Source: Neobacillus novalis NBRC 102450
Lineage (GTDB): Bacteria; Bacillota; Bacilli; Bacillales; Cytobacillaceae
Reading direction: 5' to 3'
Length of the DNA stretch: 64,000 nucleotides
Assembly (NCBI RefSeq): GCF_001591805.1
Contig: NZ_BCVP01000010.1
Coordinates: 248,001-312,000, forward strand
The translations under genes and the position numbers were made by a program. Position 1 is the stretch's first letter; every line of letters starts with the position of its first letter. Shown here piece after piece: positions 61,297 through 64,000 of this stretch. The notes beneath the pieces were generated by a model. It did no database searches and was not told the DNA's origin. It saw only the letters and a list, made by a program, of their open reading frames with translations.

Positions 61297-62298
61297 CTAA
61301 AGCTTTTGAACAAATTCAAATAATCCTCTTCTAGCAGTTGAGCGGGCTTCAGCCCGTGCACCCTTATTCTGCTTTTGTTTCTTCTTGACAACCTGGAAGC
61401 CATTTAAGTTTTCTTCTAATTCTTTCTTAATAAAATTGATAATAACAATCACAACAAAGTACCCAAAGACTGGACTCAAGATGGCCCATGGAGCCCGGAT
61501 AATTTCGCTAAAATTCTGACCAATTAAACCGGCCCATTCATTGGATAAGGATGCCGGCTTTTCTGGAGCATCATAGCCAAAAACCCCTGCCCTGTTCCGT
61601 CCTCCCAGAAACATGCCAAATAGACCAAGCTGCATCGTAATATGGAGAGTACTAATAATCTGCTGAACAGTAAATAAAATACCATAAGAGCCAATATAGG
61701 GCCGCAAATGTTTCCTAACAATATGCAGTTTGCCTGCCCCCATTAAGAATGAGCTTTGCACAAATGACGTTTTTATTAATTCATCCGTTACATCTGATGC
61801 GAATAGGGTAACCGATGGAAAGCCAATAAAAACGAGAATCATAATTTGATAGATGACAATGGTAGAGATGGGCGCATCAGAAAAACCTCCGACAATCGGG
61901 AGCATTAAAATAATCCCAAGCAGAATCGATGGTATGTAGCGAAAAGTTAAAAAAAAGTCCTTAAAATAACTTTTTAAAAAGGGAGCCCAAAGGGACAGAA
62001 TGATTCCGAAAAGCCCGCCTAGAAGCACTCTTAATACAGCGACTCCAAAAGCCGTTATTAACGTAAATTTGGCTCCATAAAGTAATAGCCAGTGTATATC
62101 CTCGCCATTTCGATTGGTTCCCAGTAAATGATTTTCCGAAGGAGGAAACGGTGCCCGGCCAATGACTGCGCCTTGATCATCTTTCACTAAAACCTGATGA
62201 TTAAAATCCTTTGGTCCGTAATAAGGATATAAAATACTCATTACTAGCAGGAGAAGGAGTAAGGATGAACCAATGATTGTCTTTTTATATTTTCTCAT
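61297..62298 (-). CDS. Opp/Dpp-type ABC transporter permease (DppC-like)
   Basis: 333 aa. N-terminal helix, external segment with HLLGTNRNGEDI, which corresponds to the OppC GTDxxGRD motif but is altered, then five helices and an EAA-like loop (SFLMGAGKLHIVRKHLRP). The C-terminal tail is basic. It overlaps the upstream permease gene by 4 nt. Neither ATPase nor binding protein is encoded nearby. Substrate unknown. Confidence 0.85.
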   Translation of the reverse strand: MRKYKKTIIGSSLLLLLLVMSILYPYYGPKDFNHQVLVKDDQGAVIGRAPFPPSENHLLGTNRNGEDIHWLLLYGAKFTLITAFGVAVLRVLLGGLFGIILSLWAPFLKSYFKDFFLTFRYIPSILLGIILMLPIVGGFSDAPISTIVIYQIMILVFIGFPSVTLFASDVTDELIKTSFVQSSFLMGAGKLHIVRKHLRPYIGSYGILFTVQQIISTLHITMQLGLFGMFLGGRNRAGVFGYDAPEKPASLSNEWAGLIGQNFSEIIRAPWAILSPVFGYFVVIVIINFIKKELEENLNGFQVVKKKQKQNKGARAEARSTARRGLFEFVQKL

Positions 62299-63170
62299 AT
62301 ACTCACTGCCTCTTTCCCTTTGATAAACTTAGAAATGAACCATGCCAATGCTTCCATAACCAGGAGCGGAATGGATAACATCAATAAACAAGCAACGAGT
62401 GACGCGAAATCTCCGCCCATAAACAGGACCTTTAGAAATTGCTGCGTAAAGCCATTAATGTTAAACAAGAATTCAACAAGATAAATATTGGATAATAAAA
62501 CCCAGACAATCGTTCGCAGCTGCAATATTAAAAGTGGAAAAATGTTTCTCATAATATGTACAAGTAATATTCTTAAACGACCAATTCCTTTTGCTTTCGC
62601 GTAAAGAACATATTGCTGATTTTGCTCTTCATTTATGACTTTTACTAGGAACTGTAACAATAAGAACAGCGGGAGAAACGAAACGGTCATGATTGGAACA
62701 AAATAGGGTTTGTTACCAAATACCCCATAAAGCTGTAAAAACTTTAATCCCGTTGTTTTATATAGGGTGATAACAGAAAACATAATCAAAAGAATCACTA
62801 GTAAATCTGGCACGGCCTCAAAAAAATTAATGCCGTTTTTTAAGCGATTGCTTACTTTTTCCGGTGTTAGCATAATCAAAATAGAGATGACTATGGCTAG
62901 GAAAATGATAACAATAAGGCTCCCACCAAGAATCGTCATCGTGTACTGATAACTATTGGTTATGTCTAATTCCTTAAAAAACGCTAAGTAGCTGCTATCA
63001 TTCATTTGGGTTAACGATTGAAAATTTAACTTAAGACCGTCCCAAAAGGTCCTAAAATTGACAAGTACTGTATCGTTCGCACTCCCAAATACAAATGGTA
63101 ACGTAAAAATAAATAGAAAACCGAAAAGGATCAAAATTATTCTAATAAGCAAGCGTAATAATCGTTTCAT
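62295..63170 (-). CDS. Opp/Dpp-type ABC transporter permease (DppB-like)
   Basis: About 291 aa, six helices. The EAA loop reads YVLYAKAKGIGRLRILLVHIMRNIFP, which fits the DppB branch. It is shorter than usual DppB and has a divergent first external loop. ATG 63170 with GGGGGATGAG upstream is preferred over an ATG four codons earlier. The promoter must lie within or beyond the repeat element that ends 20 bp upstream. Confidence 0.84.
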   Translation of the reverse strand: MKRLLRLLIRIILILFGFLFIFTLPFVFGSANDTVLVNFRTFWDGLKLNFQSLTQMNDSSYLAFFKELDITNSYQYTMTILGGSLIVIIFLAIVISILIMLTPEKVSNRLKNGINFFEAVPDLLVILLIMFSVITLYKTTGLKFLQLYGVFGNKPYFVPIMTVSFLPLFLLLQFLVKVINEEQNQQYVLYAKAKGIGRLRILLVHIMRNIFPLLILQLRTIVWVLLSNIYLVEFLFNINGFTQQFLKVLFMGGDFASLVACLLMLSIPLLVMEALAWFISKFIKGKEAVSI

Positions 63171-63190
63171 CTCATCCCCCATATTTTAAG

Positions 63191-63338
63191 AAAAGCGCAA
63201 GCACCCTGGTCAGCGGCGTATGGCCTGGAGCGCTCCAACTGAGATAAAGGAAACACGGTGAGCGCAAGCGAACCGATGTTGACTTATCGTAGGGCGGAGA
63301 GCGAAGGACACTAGCCGCTAGGGTGCTGGAGCTAGACA
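63191..63338 (+). repeat. 148-bp Bacillaceae-type intergenic repeat element (MITE/REP-like)
   Basis: It begins AAAAGCGCAAGC and ends GGAGCTAGACA. The ends form a long-range stem: AGCACCCT (63200-63207) with AGGGTGCT (63320-63327), and AGCGGC with GCCGCT inside. Such elements with these termini are dispersed in many Bacillaceae genomes. It has no coding capacity. It sits directly upstream of the permease pair. Confidence 0.6.
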
Positions 63339-64000
63339 TTTCTCAAAGTTCAATTATATAAATTCAGATATTTAAAAAAATCAGTCCTTTCTCTTTTTAC
63401 CATTTAATTAGTATTTTTGCAATATTCCTAATTTATTTTTGGAAGGGAAAGTCGAAACTTAGTCTCATAAAATCGAAAAGGCCAAACCTGACCTTTTGTA
63501 ATATTCTCAAATTCATTAGACGGAAACAAAGTAAATAAGTTTCACGAAATGGGAAAATCATGCAATTTAGATTAACGGGTTCGGTTTTGAGGTGCTTTTT
63601 CTTAAAATACGTGTCGACATGACAGTGGTATTGGATACGGTTCACCGTAATGCATCAAAATGAGGTTCTCTTGGATTACTGAGTGAAAACTCACCCCCTT
63701 TTAAATAAGATGTCTTGTCCTTAATCGAGTACCCAGAAAAAGTAAAATAAGAGGAGATTTTCCGGTTAAATGCAGAATGGAGCTCGTTTTGGGGTAAATA
63801 AGGGGAGATTTTCCGATTATCCCAAGCAAAATCCCCCATTTTCGAATTTTTTGAGGCAATAGGCGGAATCTCTCCGTCTATTTAAGCCTTTTTTAATAAT
63901 AATTACTCATTAAGCGGAATTTCTCCGTCTATTTATCAGCTATGGTGCTTATCCTGATTCCCCAACCGATAATTGTGGACCCTCTTGATCCTAGGTACGA
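63339..64000. other. Noncoding region with spaced repeats
   Basis: No credible gene. Short frames on the minus strand lack ribosome sites. GGAGATTTTCCG occurs at 63753 and 63804 (51 bp apart), and GCGGAAT-x-TCTCCGTCTATTTA at 63863 and 63914 (again 51 bp apart). These look like degenerate members of a repeat family. Confidence 0.5.
63753..63935. repeat. Two pairs of repeats, each with 51-bp spacing
   Basis: Pair 1: GGAGATTTTCCG at 63753-63764 and 63804-63815. Pair 2: GCGGAATCTCTCCGTCTATTTA-type at 63863-63884 and 63914-63935, differing at a single position. The shared CTCCG/TTCCG core suggests a common origin. Confidence 0.55.

Noticed and set aside
63433-63839. Two minus-strand frames of 65-70 aa in the right-hand gap
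   Set aside because: No Shine-Dalgarno, odd composition, and the second covers the spaced repeats.

Overview
The window reads as chromosomal DNA of a low-to-moderate GC Gram-positive bacterium of the Bacillaceae, probably a Neobacillus-like or broad Bacillus-group soil species. Support comes from strong Shine-Dalgarno sites (AAGGAGG type) with frequent TTG and GTG starts, a T-box in front of proS, and the Bacillus-type operons dppABCDE-ykfABCD, padR-DUF2812, hmp and sbcDC. No rRNA, tRNA, CRISPR array, transposase or phage gene was seen. The genus is an inference.

Layout. 0-10 kb: type II NADH dehydrogenase, a VOC protein, an SGNH hydrolase with an ABC exporter, a DedA membrane protein, flavohemoglobin hmp, DegV, a YdcF-like protein and T-box-controlled proS. 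10.8-24 kb: a 43-residue acidic protein, a membrane cupredoxin, and a two-component system (13913-15849) embedded in its probable regulon (MacA/MacB-like exporter, PepSY-TM-like protein, secreted cadherin-like protein). Three transcription units here carry the same TTAAG-N6-TTAAG direct repeat upstream. Then a marR-MMPL exporter pair and an AGCS amino acid symporter.

24.3-34.5 kb: the complete dpp-ykf operon for uptake and cytoplasmic breakdown of murein peptides, extended by a SxxK serine hydrolase. 34.6-39.5 kb: a TerD-linker-zinc ribbon-TerB fusion behind a structured leader, the selenocysteine elongation factor SelB, and a HExxH protein. 39.6-48.8 kb: small metabolic and accessory genes (GNAT, MDR oxidoreductase, a HAD-GNAT fusion, uracil-DNA glycosylase, maltose acetyltransferase, PadR/DUF2812, a flavoprotein dehydrogenase).

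49-51.6 kb: a more GC-rich DrrAB-like exporter cassette with its own PadR regulator and DUF1048 protein; a 34-nt operator-like sequence is duplicated in front of its two units. 51.9-56.5 kb: sbcDC and a cold shock gene. 56.9-63.2 kb: a B12-binding/radical SAM protein, a SulP-ArsR pair, a candidate free-standing small RNA, and an Opp-type permease pair without ATPase or binding protein. The last 0.8 kb is noncoding and repeat-rich.

The observations I rate highest are the TTAAG direct-repeat regulon, the free-standing structured RNA at 61122-61236, the 20-21 bp phased repeat arrays that recur at two distant sites, the duplicated PadR operator, the TerD-TerB fusion, and the HAD-GNAT fusion whose linker is a translated ribosome binding site.
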